16,096 bases of DNA, taken from positions 1 to 16,096 of the forward strand of contig CAZBAK010000038.1 in the NCBI GenBank assembly GCA_964489715.1, written 5' to 3'. The translations under genes and the position numbers were made by a program. The notes beneath the pieces were generated by a model that was not told the DNA's origin, did no database searches, and saw only the letters and a program-made list of their open reading frames with translations. Shown piece after piece: positions 7,872 to 15,248 of this stretch; within the stretch, counting starts at the first letter, position 1; every line of letters starts with the position of its first letter. This DNA comes from Tissierella_A sp964489715 (GTDB taxonomy: Bacteria; Bacillota; Clostridia; Tissierellales; Tissierellaceae).

Positions 7872-7943
7872 AAATTATATTTTATAAAATACATGCAATA
7901 AAATAAGACCTTAAATGGTTATATAGTTAAAGGAGTATGTAAT

Positions 7944-8537
7944 ATGTTGATATTTAGTTTTGTCCAGGCCGATCCTCATCCTAGGCCTAGAAAAGAAAAA
8001 GCCATCTTTATAGATGAGAATTTATTTAAGAGAATGGGTGGAAATGATATGACTGCCTTAGATGAGCTCTATCATTTAACAGAAAGGACCATGTATGCAT
8101 TTTCACTTTCACTTACAAGGAATCACCAGGAAGCCTTGGATCTTATGCAGGATATGTACATAAAAGTCTTGTCTGCGGCACATCTTTATAAGCCACAGGG
8201 AAAACCCTTGGCCTGGATGTTCACTATTACAAAGAATATCTTTTACACTAAGACTCAGAGAAGCCGGAGAATTTTCTCCATAGATCCAGAAATTATGTAT
8301 AGTGATATGAATTTTTCATATGTTGAGGATCTAGAAGACAGATTGGTTTTAGAAGGTGTACTATCACTTTTAACAAAAGAGGAAAGAAATATAGTACTTT
8401 TATATGCTGTTTCTGGTATGAAACACAAGCAGATAGCAGAGAGCCTAGATTTAAAACTTTCTACAGTACTATCTAAGTATCATAGATCCTTAAAAAAGTT
8501 ACGGGCATATTTACAAGAAGAGGAGGTCCGAGTATAA
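7944..8537 (+). CDS. ECF-type RNA polymerase sigma factor
   Basis: An alternative sigma factor of 197 residues. Region 2 runs from about residue 36 to 105: ALDELYHL, QEALDLMQDMYIKVL and the promoter-melting segment PLAWMFTITKNIFYT. Region 4 is at about 142-190, with LTKEERNIVLLYAVSGMKHK followed by a helix-turn-helix ending in TVLSKYHRSLKKL. The first 30 residues are a non-conserved extension. The start at 7944 is chosen because AAAGGAG lies eight bases upstream. It is followed after one base by a membrane anti-sigma factor, the standard arrangement for a sigma/anti-sigma pair. The partner has an RsgI-like outer domain, but this sigma is shorter than Bacillus SigI and has ordinary ECF region 4, so I leave the symbol blank. 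Target genes are unknown. Confidence 0.88.
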   Translation: MLIFSFVQADPHPRPRKEKAIFIDENLFKRMGGNDMTALDELYHLTERTMYAFSLSLTRNHQEALDLMQDMYIKVLSAAHLYKPQGKPLAWMFTITKNIFYTKTQRSRRIFSIDPEIMYSDMNFSYVEDLEDRLVLEGVLSLLTKEERNIVLLYAVSGMKHKQIAESLDLKLSTVLSKYHRSLKKLRAYLQEEEVRV

Positions 8538-8538
8538 G

Positions 8539-9695
8539 ATGAAGGACAAGGAAATACTTGGTAAAATTAAAAAAACCATAGACTCAGCACCAATTGATAT
8601 TTTAGATGATATAAAGTCTCAAAAGCAAACAAAGATGATCAGCCATGACGACATAACTAGGCAAGATACTTGGAGTGAAAAGATTAAAAAAGTAATGCCC
8701 TATGCTTCTGTAGCAGTCCTGTTTTTTCTAGTGATCTTAGGTTGGCAATTTCAAACTGGGACAGCTGATAGTTTGATCTATCTTGATGTTAACCCAAGTA
8801 TCTATTTTACCAGCAATAAAATTGATCAGGTTATAGAGTTAGAGTCAGATACCCAAGAAGGAAGGAAAATTATTGAATCTATAGACTTCCAGGGAAAAAG
8901 TATAGATCTTGTAACAGAAGAGGTCTTAGATAGGATGATGGAAGAAGAGTATTTGTCAGAGAATGATGACTTTATCTTGCTATCTGTCCATAATAAAAAC
9001 ATGGAAAAAGAAGATAGTGAAAGAGAAAACTTAGATAGCCTTATCCATACTTATCTAGAAACTAAGGGTATTAAAGCCATAGTTTTAGGACAAAACTTTA
9101 GGGATAGAGAGAATATGGAAAAACTTGCTCAAAAATACAAGATCTCAGAAAGTAAGATGAGCTTTATACAAAAGCTTATAGATCAAGAGCCAAATCTCCA
9201 GTTAAATAATCTTCTAGAACTTTCTTTAGAAGAACTAGTGAAATTGAGTCAAGAAAAGGATATAGATTTAAATAAGATTATAAAGACTAAAGATATGCAG
9301 AGAATAAGAGCCATTCAAAGACTAGAAGAAGACAAGGAAAGCATCGAAAAAGATAATACAGAAAAAGATGATGAAGGAGAAGAAATAAAGGAAAATACTA
9401 TTGATAACAAGCCCGCTCCAAGTCCAACCAAGGAAAAAGCTAAGGATATGAAGGCAATTCCCAAAGCTAAGCCCATAGAGAAAAAATCCCATGATCTTGG
9501 TGATGATGAGGACGATGATGATAAAGATGATGATAGTGATGATGAGGATGATGATGACGANNNNNNNNNNNNNNNNNNNNNNNNNNNNNNNNNNNNNNNN
9601 NNNNNNNNNNNNNNNNNNNNNNNNNNNNNNNNNNNNNNNNNNNNNNNNNNNNNNNNNNNNATGATGACGACGAAGATGATGATGAGGATGATTAA
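8539..9695 (+). CDS. Membrane anti-sigma factor with RsgI-like (SEAL) outer domain and Asp-rich tail (gap inside)
   Basis: Probable anti-sigma factor for the ECF sigma encoded one base upstream. A short cytoplasmic part (1-51) precedes one membrane helix (about 52-71). An extracellular domain begins YLDVNPSIYF (81-90). This is the signature of the RsgI outer domain, in which related proteins cleave themselves between Asn and Pro (here N85-P86) as part of signalling by intramembrane proteolysis. A charged, probably coiled-coil stretch (about 180-290) follows, then a Pro/Lys-rich linker, then a tail of nearly pure Asp/Glu. The tail is interrupted by 100 N. After the gap, the frame reading GAT GAC GAC GAA onward to TAA at 9693-9695 continues the acidic tail and is the likely true end. 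The other frame, to 9711, gives an implausible Met/Lys-rich sequence. The cytoplasmic part lacks the usual ZAS zinc motif. Confidence 0.8.
9502..9695 (+). repeat. (GAT/GAC/GAG)n triplet repeat coding an Asp-rich tail
   Basis: Near-perfect GAT/GAC triplets run on both sides of the gap and encode almost only Asp and Glu. This low-complexity stretch probably caused the assembly break, and its true copy number is unknown. Such tracts can vary in length between strains. Confidence 0.75.
9561..9660. other. Assembly gap (100 N)
   Basis: A placeholder gap inside the acidic repeat of the anti-sigma gene. Frame continuity with the acidic tail downstream needs a true length of 2 modulo 3, so 100 is not the real size. 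Confidence 0.97.
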
Positions 9696-9756
9696 GGTTA
9701 AATTTCTATAGCTTTACAAATAAAATAAAAGAATTTAATTTTTATGCAATAAAAAG

Positions 9757-9807
9757 CTCTCTCTATTAGTTAACTAATTATAAAACTAAAAGAGGGAGTA
9801 TTTTTTT
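9757..9807 (+). terminator. Intrinsic terminator after the sigma/anti-sigma operon
   Basis: CTCTCTCTATTAGT (9757-9770) pairs with ACTAAAAGAGGGAG (9785-9798), with one mismatch and one G-U pair, followed by TATTTTTTT (9799-9807). It sits only about 30 bases before the next start codon. A weak promoter-like pair upstream of it (TTTACA at 9713, TAATTT at 9736) leaves open that it also attenuates the next operon. Confidence 0.75.
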
Positions 9808-9838
9808 ACAAAAACTTCTCTCCTGAAAGGGGAATTAC

Positions 9839-10594
9839 ATGAGTCAAAATAATGTATTTAAAAGATACGAGCTAAAGTATCTGCTTACAAAGGAAGAAAA
9901 AAAAGACCTATCTAAGATCATGAGTCACTATCTTAGGCCAGATGAATTTGGCAAGAGCACAATCAGAAATATATATTATGATACAGCTGACAAGCTATTG
10001 ATCAGAAGATCTTTAGATAAGCCAATCTACAAGGAAAAGTTAAGAGTTAGAAGTTATGGAAGGGCAAGACCAGATAGTCAGGTTTTCATAGAAATAAAAA
10101 AGAAATATAAGGGCATTGTCTATAAAAGAAGAATGAGCTTAGAGGAAAAGATAGCAAGAAATTATCTAGTTAAAAATATTCCCCTTGAAAATGAAACACA
10201 GATTTCAAGGGAGATTGATTACCTGATAAAAGTCTATGGAAGAGTTCAGCCTTCAATATTTTTATCCTATGAGCGTGAAGCTTATTTTAGTATAACAGAT
10301 CCTAACTTTAGAATGACCTTTGATCAAAATATCATTACTAGAGATTACGATCTATCACTAGACTCAGAAATCTATGGAGAAAGCGACCTATTAGAGGGGG
10401 GAGTTATTCTAGAAGTAAAAACAGCTATGGGGATTCCTAAATGGCTGGTTGATTTTTTTAGCAAGAACAAAATTTACAAGGCATCTTTTTCAAAATATGG
10501 CAATGCCTATAAAAAGCATATGCTAGATGGTATTTTCCGTAAAAACAATTTACAAGAAAATGAAAATAATGGGGGAATGAAGTATGTTATCTAA
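9839..10594 (+). CDS. VTC domain protein (polyphosphate polymerase domain)
   Basis: A 251-residue soluble protein of the VTC/triphosphate-tunnel family, whose yeast member Vtc4 makes polyphosphate from ATP. The tunnel-lining basic and acidic residues can be followed in order: RYELKY (9-14), KLRVR (67-71), EIKKK (85-89), R146 in YEREAYF, R158 and R168 around TFDQNIITR, EVK (192-194) and SKY (218-220). With all of these kept, an active enzyme is likely, though substrate and product are inferred from the family. There is no signal peptide or membrane helix. The start is supported by GAAAGGGGA five bases or so upstream. It overlaps the following DUF4956 membrane-protein gene by 11 bases. The two families are often neighbours in Gram-positive genomes and probably act together at the membrane. 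Confidence 0.85.
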   Translation: MSQNNVFKRYELKYLLTKEEKKDLSKIMSHYLRPDEFGKSTIRNIYYDTADKLLIRRSLDKPIYKEKLRVRSYGRARPDSQVFIEIKKKYKGIVYKRRMSLEEKIARNYLVKNIPLENETQISREIDYLIKVYGRVQPSIFLSYEREAYFSITDPNFRMTFDQNIITRDYDLSLDSEIYGESDLLEGGVILEVKTAMGIPKWLVDFFSKNKIYKASFSKYGNAYKKHMLDGIFRKNNLQENENNGGMKYVI

Positions 10595-11276
10595 TAACTT
10601 GTTTAGAGGAGTTATAAATAGTGAAGCCACAGCAGTTATTAACTTAAGTGATTTTTTATTGTGTGTAGGAGCCGCACTTATTATAGGGATGTTTATAGCA
10701 ATAGTTTATACATATAAGACCAGGTATACAAAAAGCTTTGTAGTTACCCTGGCTATACTGCCTTCAGTGGTCTGCATGATAATTATAATGGTCAATGGTA
10801 GCCTAGGAGTAGGAGTGGCAGTTGCAGGAGCATTTAGCCTGGTCAGATTCCGTTCTATACCTGGTACTGCCAAGGAAATAGGGGCTATATTTATTGCCAT
10901 GGGTATAGGACTTGCAACTGGTATGGGCTATATAGGCTATGCTGCCTTGTTTTCCATAATAGTAAATCTAGTTATATTGATCTATACAGCAAGCAATATG
11001 GGAGAGGGCAAGAGCACTCAAAGAATTATTAAAATAACTATTCCTGAGGATTTAGATTATACAGAAGCCTTTGAAGATCTATTTGAGGACTATACCAAGC
11101 AATGTGATCTTCTAACAGTTAAGACTACAAATATGGGAAGCTTATTTAAACTAACCTATGATCTAACCCTTACAGATATAAGTATGGAAAAGGATTTTAT
11201 TGATGATTTAAGATGCAGAAATGGTAATCTTGAAATACTTATGTCAAGACAGGCCAGTGTGGCTGGGGAATTATAA
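10584..11276 (+). CDS. DUF4956 family membrane protein
   Basis: A 230-residue integral membrane protein of unknown function. About four or five helices are visible (roughly 22-43, 51-72, 74-88, 98-115 and 117-137), followed by a soluble C-terminal domain (about 140-230). The conserved core is AGAFSLVRFRSIPGTAKEIG (81-100), matching the SLVRFR-type signature of DUF4956. It starts inside the preceding VTC gene (11-base overlap), so the two are translationally coupled. By analogy with eukaryotic VTC complexes, where polyphosphate synthesis is coupled to transfer across a membrane, this protein might move or sense polyphosphate. That is an inference. The CotH-like kinase gene sometimes found beside this pair is not present here. 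Confidence 0.8.
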   Translation: MLSNNLFRGVINSEATAVINLSDFLLCVGAALIIGMFIAIVYTYKTRYTKSFVVTLAILPSVVCMIIIMVNGSLGVGVAVAGAFSLVRFRSIPGTAKEIGAIFIAMGIGLATGMGYIGYAALFSIIVNLVILIYTASNMGEGKSTQRIIKITIPEDLDYTEAFEDLFEDYTKQCDLLTVKTTNMGSLFKLTYDLTLTDISMEKDFIDDLRCRNGNLEILMSRQASVAGEL

Positions 11277-11344
11277 AAATAAATCTCCAATAAGTAAATT
11301 TCTTTCTGTAAATTGGGTATTATATAAATTAAGGAGTGGTGAAT

Positions 11345-11791
11345 ATGGATAAAAAATATATAAAACCCAGCAAGGAAGAATTAAAGGAAAGATTAAGTCC
11401 CTTGGAATATAAGGTCACTCAAGAATCTGGAACTGAAAGACCCTTTACTCATGAGTACAATGAAAACTACAAAGATGGTATTTATGTAGATATAGTTTCT
11501 GGAGAGCCACTTTTTTCTTCTAGGGACAAGTATGATGCAGGCTGTGGCTGGCCAAGCTTTACCAAGCCTATTGAGGACAATATCAAGGAAAGAAAAGATA
11601 ACTCCCTTCTTATGTCCAGAATAGAAGTAAGAAGCAAGGCTGGAGACTCTCATCTAGGACATGTATTTCCTGATGGCCCTAAAGAAGAAGGCGGAATGAG
11701 ATACTGTATAAATGGTGCATCACTTAGATTTATTCCCAAGGAAGATCTAGAAAAAGAAGGCTATGGGGACTATATAGATATATTTAAGTAA
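11345..11791 (+). CDS. msrB: Peptide-methionine (R)-S-oxide reductase MsrB
   Basis: Reduces the R form of methionine sulfoxide in proteins. The catalytic cysteine is C121 in GGMRYCINGASLRF, and the probable resolving cysteine is C67 in DAGCGWPSF. HLGHVFPDGP (103-112) is also typical. The CxxC pairs that bind structural zinc in many MsrB proteins are absent, so this is the zinc-free type. The start is set at the ATG at 11345, because AAGGAG (11331-11336) gives eight bases spacing. An upstream in-frame GTG at 11336 overlaps that site and is unlikely. The 148-residue product is full length and not fused to MsrA. It lies 68 bases after the DUF4956 gene with no clear terminator between, so it may be partly co-transcribed. 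Its own terminator overlaps the stop codon. Confidence 0.93.
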   Translation: MDKKYIKPSKEELKERLSPLEYKVTQESGTERPFTHEYNENYKDGIYVDIVSGEPLFSSRDKYDAGCGWPSFTKPIEDNIKERKDNSLLMSRIEVRSKAGDSHLGHVFPDGPKEEGGMRYCINGASLRFIPKEDLEKEGYGDYIDIFK

Positions 11792-11828
11792 GATCCGCCT
11801 TGGCGGATTTTACTTAAATATATTTTTT
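11780..11828 (+). terminator. Intrinsic terminator of msrB
   Basis: A 20-base inverted repeat (11780-11799 with 11802-11821) has a GC core CCGCC/GGCGG, one G-U pair and then ATTTTTT. The left arm includes the last msrB codons and the stop, so the hairpin begins within the gene. Confidence 0.88.
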
Positions 11829-11865
11829 ATATCACATAATTAAAACATATTTTATACATATTCTA

Positions 11866-11893
11866 TTGACAATTATTAGTTATATTGTATATA
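11866..11893 (+). promoter_or_regulatory. Promoter of htrA
   Basis: A perfect -35 TTGACA (11866-11871) is followed by TATATA (11888-11893, 16-base spacer) or TATAGA (11890-11895, 18-base spacer). It is well placed for the htrA gene starting at 11963. Confidence 0.6.
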
Positions 11894-11917
11894 GAAAGAT
11901 TACATTATTATCTTTCT
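11893..11917 (+). promoter_or_regulatory. Inverted repeat at the htrA transcription start (candidate operator)
   Basis: AGAAAGAT (11893-11900) and ATCTTTCT (11910-11917) are perfect inverted copies separated by nine bases, immediately after the -10 element. There is no T run, so it is not a terminator. It may bind a regulator or form a 5' mRNA hairpin. Confidence 0.45.
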
Positions 11918-11962
11918 AAAAGCCTAATAGATAAATGTAAATATTCCTAAGGAGGGAAAATT

Positions 11963-13177
11963 ATGAATTATAATGATGATAATAATACTAGAGAAGATCA
12001 AGATAGAACAAGTGAAGAGGAAAAATCCTATGCCACTATACCTGAAGATATATATATAGAGAGAAAGCCAAAAAACTCTAATAAGAAAAGAGGATTTAAG
12101 GGAAGCTTTCTATCCTATATTATTATAGCCTTGGTAGCTTCAATGATTGGAGGCTTTACAGCAAGCTATCTAAGTCCAGTTTTATTTGGCAAGGAAGATA
12201 CTACTCCTATATATGATAGAAACAATGCAAATTCTCTAACCATAAATACAAATGATGATATAAATGCAGTTACTGCAGTAGTACAAAAGAGCATGCAATC
12301 TGTAGTGGGAATTACTACTCTTGAAACTGTGGAAAACTTTTTTGGTACAGAGGATTTAGGTGGAGTAGGATCTGGATTTATAGTTGATAGTGATGGCTAT
12401 ATACTTACTAACTCTCATGTTATTGCAAATGGAAATGCAAAGGAGATCAAGGTTTTATTTGAAAATGGAGACCAGGTAAATGGTAGGGTTTTATGGTTTG
12501 ATCCAGCACTGGATTTAGCCATTGTAAAGGTAGATATAACAGGACTGCCTGCTATGGAACTTGGAGACTCAGACCAGCTCAAAGTAGGAGAACTTGCCAT
12601 AGCTATTGGTAATCCACTGGGCCTTGACTTTCAAAGAACTGTTACATCAGGTATAATCTCTGGTCTTAACAGATCCATAGCAGTAGATCAAAATACTGTT
12701 TTAGAAGATTTGATACAAACTGACGCCTCTATAAATCGTGGAAATAGTGGAGGACCACTTCTTAATTCAAATGGTGAAGTTATAGGAATAAATACAGCTA
12801 AGACTCAAGCTGGTGAAGGCTTAGGCTTTGCTATCCCTATAAATTCCACTAAGGAGATCGTCAAGGAAGTAATAGATAAGGGTTCTTTTGAAACTGTTCA
12901 ATTAGGTATACAGCTAATGGACATAAAAGAATATCAATCTAGGGTAGGTATTGATTTAAAACTAGATAAGGGAGTTATAATTCTTGAAACCCTTGAATCA
13001 AGTCCAGCTGAAAAAGCTAATCTTACTTCTGGAGATATAATATTAAAGATAGATGATACAGAGATAGATTCAGTATCTTCTTTAAAAAAATCCCTATACA
13101 AATATAATAAAGGTGATAAGGCAACTCTTACTATTGTGAGAAATAACAAGAAAGAAACAGTTGAAGTATCATTTTAA
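11963..13177 (+). CDS. htrA: Membrane-anchored HtrA-type serine protease
   Basis: Surface quality-control protease that degrades or refolds misfolded exported proteins. A charged cytoplasmic head (1-48) precedes one membrane helix (about 50-72). The trypsin-like domain (about 100-290) has the full triad H152 (LTNSHVI), D184 (PALDLAIVKV) and S262 (RGNSGGPL). One PDZ domain follows (about 300-400; LESSPAEKANLTSGDIILKI). The 404-residue length and one-TM, one-PDZ layout match the HtrA/HtrB proteins of Gram-positive bacteria. The ribosome binding site is AAGGAGGG. A strong terminator lies just after the stop, and a CssRS-like two-component system follows on the same strand. In Bacillus subtilis CssRS induces htrA under secretion stress, so the same circuit is likely here. 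Confidence 0.93.
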   Translation: MNYNDDNNTREDQDRTSEEEKSYATIPEDIYIERKPKNSNKKRGFKGSFLSYIIIALVASMIGGFTASYLSPVLFGKEDTTPIYDRNNANSLTINTNDDINAVTAVVQKSMQSVVGITTLETVENFFGTEDLGGVGSGFIVDSDGYILTNSHVIANGNAKEIKVLFENGDQVNGRVLWFDPALDLAIVKVDITGLPAMELGDSDQLKVGELAIAIGNPLGLDFQRTVTSGIISGLNRSIAVDQNTVLEDLIQTDASINRGNSGGPLLNSNGEVIGINTAKTQAGEGLGFAIPINSTKEIVKEVIDKGSFETVQLGIQLMDIKEYQSRVGIDLKLDKGVIILETLESSPAEKANLTSGDIILKIDDTEIDSVSSLKKSLYKYNKGDKATLTIVRNNKKETVEVSF

Positions 13178-13178
13178 T

Positions 13179-13224
13179 AATACAAGTAAAACTCTTAGAT
13201 TTATTTAAGAGTTTTACTTGTATT
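13179..13224 (+). terminator. Intrinsic terminator after htrA
   Basis: A perfect 19-bp inverted repeat (13179-13197 with 13206-13224, core AAGTAAAACTCTTA) with an eight-base loop, starting two bases after the htrA stop. The following T tract is short (TATTTTG), so some read-through into cssR is likely. Confidence 0.75.
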
Positions 13225-13234
13225 TTGATATAAT
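13205..13234 (+). promoter_or_regulatory. Possible cssR promoter overlapping the htrA terminator
   Basis: A consensus -10 TATAAT (13229-13234) lies right after the terminator. A weak -35 TTAAGA (13205-13210, 18-base spacer) falls in its right arm. The start would be near 13241, leaving a leader of only about 12 bases that begins at the ribosome binding site AAGGAGG. Confidence 0.35.
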
Positions 13235-13252
13235 AGTTACAAGGAGGTTCTT

Positions 13253-13918
13253 ATGAAAAAAATATACTTGGTTGAAGATGATGAAAATTTAAATTTAATA
13301 CTTACTTCTTATTTGGAAAAAGAAGACTTTTTAGTTACTCCTTTTTTAAATGGCTCTGATGCTAAAGAAAATATAGCTAATCCTCCAGACCTATGGATAC
13401 TTGATATAATGCTACCAGATATAGACGGTTATAGGCTTATAAAGGAAATTAAAAAAGAAACTCCCAATGTACCCATTATATTTATATCTGCAAGAGATGC
13501 TGATATAGACAGGGTTTTAGGTTTAGAACTTGGATGTGACGACTATCTACCTAAGCCCTTTTTGCCTAGAGAACTAGTTATCAGAAGCAAAAATCTCTTA
13601 GAAAGATATAATAAAAGATCTCTTTCCCAGGAAGAAATAGGTCCCTACTCCATAGATACTGAAAGTCGAATAGTTAGCCAGGGAGATAGGCAGATAAAAC
13701 TTACTTCAAAAGAATATAATCTTCTCTTGTACTTTCTTGAAAACATTTCCCTTGCCCTGTCCAGAGAACAAATTTTAGAGGAGATTTGGGAAGAGAACTA
13801 CTTTGGTTCAGACAGAGTAGTAGATGACTTGGTAAGAAGGCTGAGAAAAAAAATGGATAAATTAGATATTGAAACTCTCTATGGCTATGGTTACAGGATG
13901 GTGAAAGATGAAGAATAA
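13253..13918 (+). CDS. cssR: CssR-like response regulator (OmpR family)
   Basis: A DNA-binding response regulator of 221 residues. The receiver domain (about 1-118) has the acidic pocket D9/D10, phosphorylated D51 in LWILDIMLPD, S79 and K101 (YLPKPF). An OmpR-type winged helix follows (about 125-218), ending ETLYGYGYRM. From memory of the Bacillus subtilis protein, the stretches PIIFISARDADIDRVLGLEL and DRVVDDLVRRLRKKM are nearly identical to CssR, which is why I use the symbol. It overlaps the kinase gene by 11 bases. The htrA gene just upstream is the expected target. Ribosome binding site AAGGAGG at 13241-13247. Confidence 0.88.
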   Translation: MKKIYLVEDDENLNLILTSYLEKEDFLVTPFLNGSDAKENIANPPDLWILDIMLPDIDGYRLIKEIKKETPNVPIIFISARDADIDRVLGLELGCDDYLPKPFLPRELVIRSKNLLERYNKRSLSQEEIGPYSIDTESRIVSQGDRQIKLTSKEYNLLLYFLENISLALSREQILEEIWEENYFGSDRVVDDLVRRLRKKMDKLDIETLYGYGYRMVKDEE

Positions 13919-15248
13919 ATCTCTTTCCATGCAAATTTGGATTGTATTTGCTTCCATAACCCTCTTTATAGCCATAATTTTATCCTTTATAATCCCCAAC
14001 ACCCTTAGAAGCTTCTTTACTGAGGAAACCTACTCTACCTTGGAATCTGCACAAAATATAATATTAAATGGATATTCCATAGATGACTTTAATGATATAA
14101 GTCTTGATACCTCTGATTTAGAGGACATTAGACTTGTAAATCACATGGTGGTCTATGGCAATAACAGGATAGCTATCAATAATCCGGTTCCAAATGAATT
14201 TTTAAATAAGATAAAAGAAGATATAAACTCTCAAAAAGATACTATGAAAAGATATAAGTTTTCTTTTGAAGATGAAAATGTATTTTATATAATAAACAAG
14301 GGAAGTCCCATAGATGACTACAATTACTTAGTTTCCTATATAGGGGACTCCTATAGGGATGACTTGGTTAGAACCCTATTTAACAAGCTTATAAAGATCA
14401 TGCTTGTAATATTTATCCTAAGTTGGATACCGGCCCTGCTCTTGGCAAAATACCTATCTCGACCCCTGGTGGATCTAGAGAAAAAGGTTGAAAAACTCTC
14501 TAGTCGTGATTGGAGGGAACCTATGCATATAGATAGAAAGGATGAAATAGGTAAGCTGGGAAGTTCCTTGGAAGATCTAAGAACTCAACTTATAAGGCAG
14601 GATAAATTGGAAAGAGATTTTCTACAAAATATATCTCATGATCTAAAGACTCCTGTTATGGTTATAAGAAGTTTTCTACAAGCTATAAAAGATGGTATAT
14701 TTCCTAAGGGAGATCTTGAAACTAGCTTGGATTTAATAGATGAAGAAGCTGAAAGACTTGAAAAGAAGATCAAGGATCTTCTCTACTTTTCAAAGCTTGA
14801 ATATCTAAGTTACGAAAAGAATAACTTTACACTTTTCCCCCTAGACGAGTTAGTGGTAAAAAATGTAAATAAATTCAAATTTGATGAAAGTATAAACTTT
14901 CAGTTAAATCTTGAGAATATAGATATAATTGGAGATAGGGATAGGTGGAGCATAGTTATTGAAAATATATTAGATAATGCGTTAAGATATGCAGAAAGCA
15001 AGATTTTTATAGATCTGTTAGAGGTAGAAGATAAGATTCTATTGAAAATAGGAAATGATGGCCCTCACATAGAGGAGGAAACCTTTAAGAACCTATTTAA
15101 ACAATACAATAAGGGAGAAAAGGGAGAGTTTGGACTGGGTTTAGCTATTGTAGAAAAGATTGTCAAACTCCATAAATCAGATATATATGCGCAAAACATA
15201 GAAAATGGGGTAGTATTTATAATAGAAATAAATAGAGAGGTGAAATAA
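13908..15248 (+). CDS. cssS: CssS-like secretion-stress sensor histidine kinase
   Basis: Membrane sensor kinase of 446 residues, about the length of Bacillus CssS. TM1 (about 9-30), an outside domain (31-157), TM2 (about 160-180) and HAMP (about 181-232) are followed by HisKA with phosphorylated H244 in NISHDLKTPV. The ATPase domain has N-box IENILDNALRY (351-361), G1 NDGP (383-386) and G2 GEFGLGL (406-412). Blocks such as SYRDDL, LSWIPALLLAKYLSRPL, RKDEIGKLG and KDGIFPKGDLE closely match CssS as I recall it. The outside domain is more divergent and would sense misfolded secreted proteins. It overlaps cssR by 11 bases, and its stop overlaps the next start (TAATG). Confidence 0.88.
   Translation: MKNKSLSMQIWIVFASITLFIAIILSFIIPNTLRSFFTEETYSTLESAQNIILNGYSIDDFNDISLDTSDLEDIRLVNHMVVYGNNRIAINNPVPNEFLNKIKEDINSQKDTMKRYKFSFEDENVFYIINKGSPIDDYNYLVSYIGDSYRDDLVRTLFNKLIKIMLVIFILSWIPALLLAKYLSRPLVDLEKKVEKLSSRDWREPMHIDRKDEIGKLGSSLEDLRTQLIRQDKLERDFLQNISHDLKTPVMVIRSFLQAIKDGIFPKGDLETSLDLIDEEAERLEKKIKDLLYFSKLEYLSYEKNNFTLFPLDELVVKNVNKFKFDESINFQLNLENIDIIGDRDRWSIVIENILDNALRYAESKIFIDLLEVEDKILLKIGNDGPHIEEETFKNLFKQYNKGEKGEFGLGLAIVEKIVKLHKSDIYAQNIENGVVFIIEINREVK

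Noticed and set aside
9661..9711. Met/Lys-rich C-terminus of the anti-sigma factor in the literal frame
   Set aside because: An artefact of the placeholder gap length. The shifted frame restores the acidic tail and a stop at 9693-9695.
11336..11344. GTG start for msrB three codons upstream
   Set aside because: It overlaps the AAGGAG ribosome binding site, while the ATG at 11345 has ideal spacing.
11393..11653. Minus-strand frame within msrB, and similar ones inside htrA, DUF4956, cssR and the MBL gene
   Set aside because: Shadows of genes with clear catalytic motifs, with no independent translation signals.
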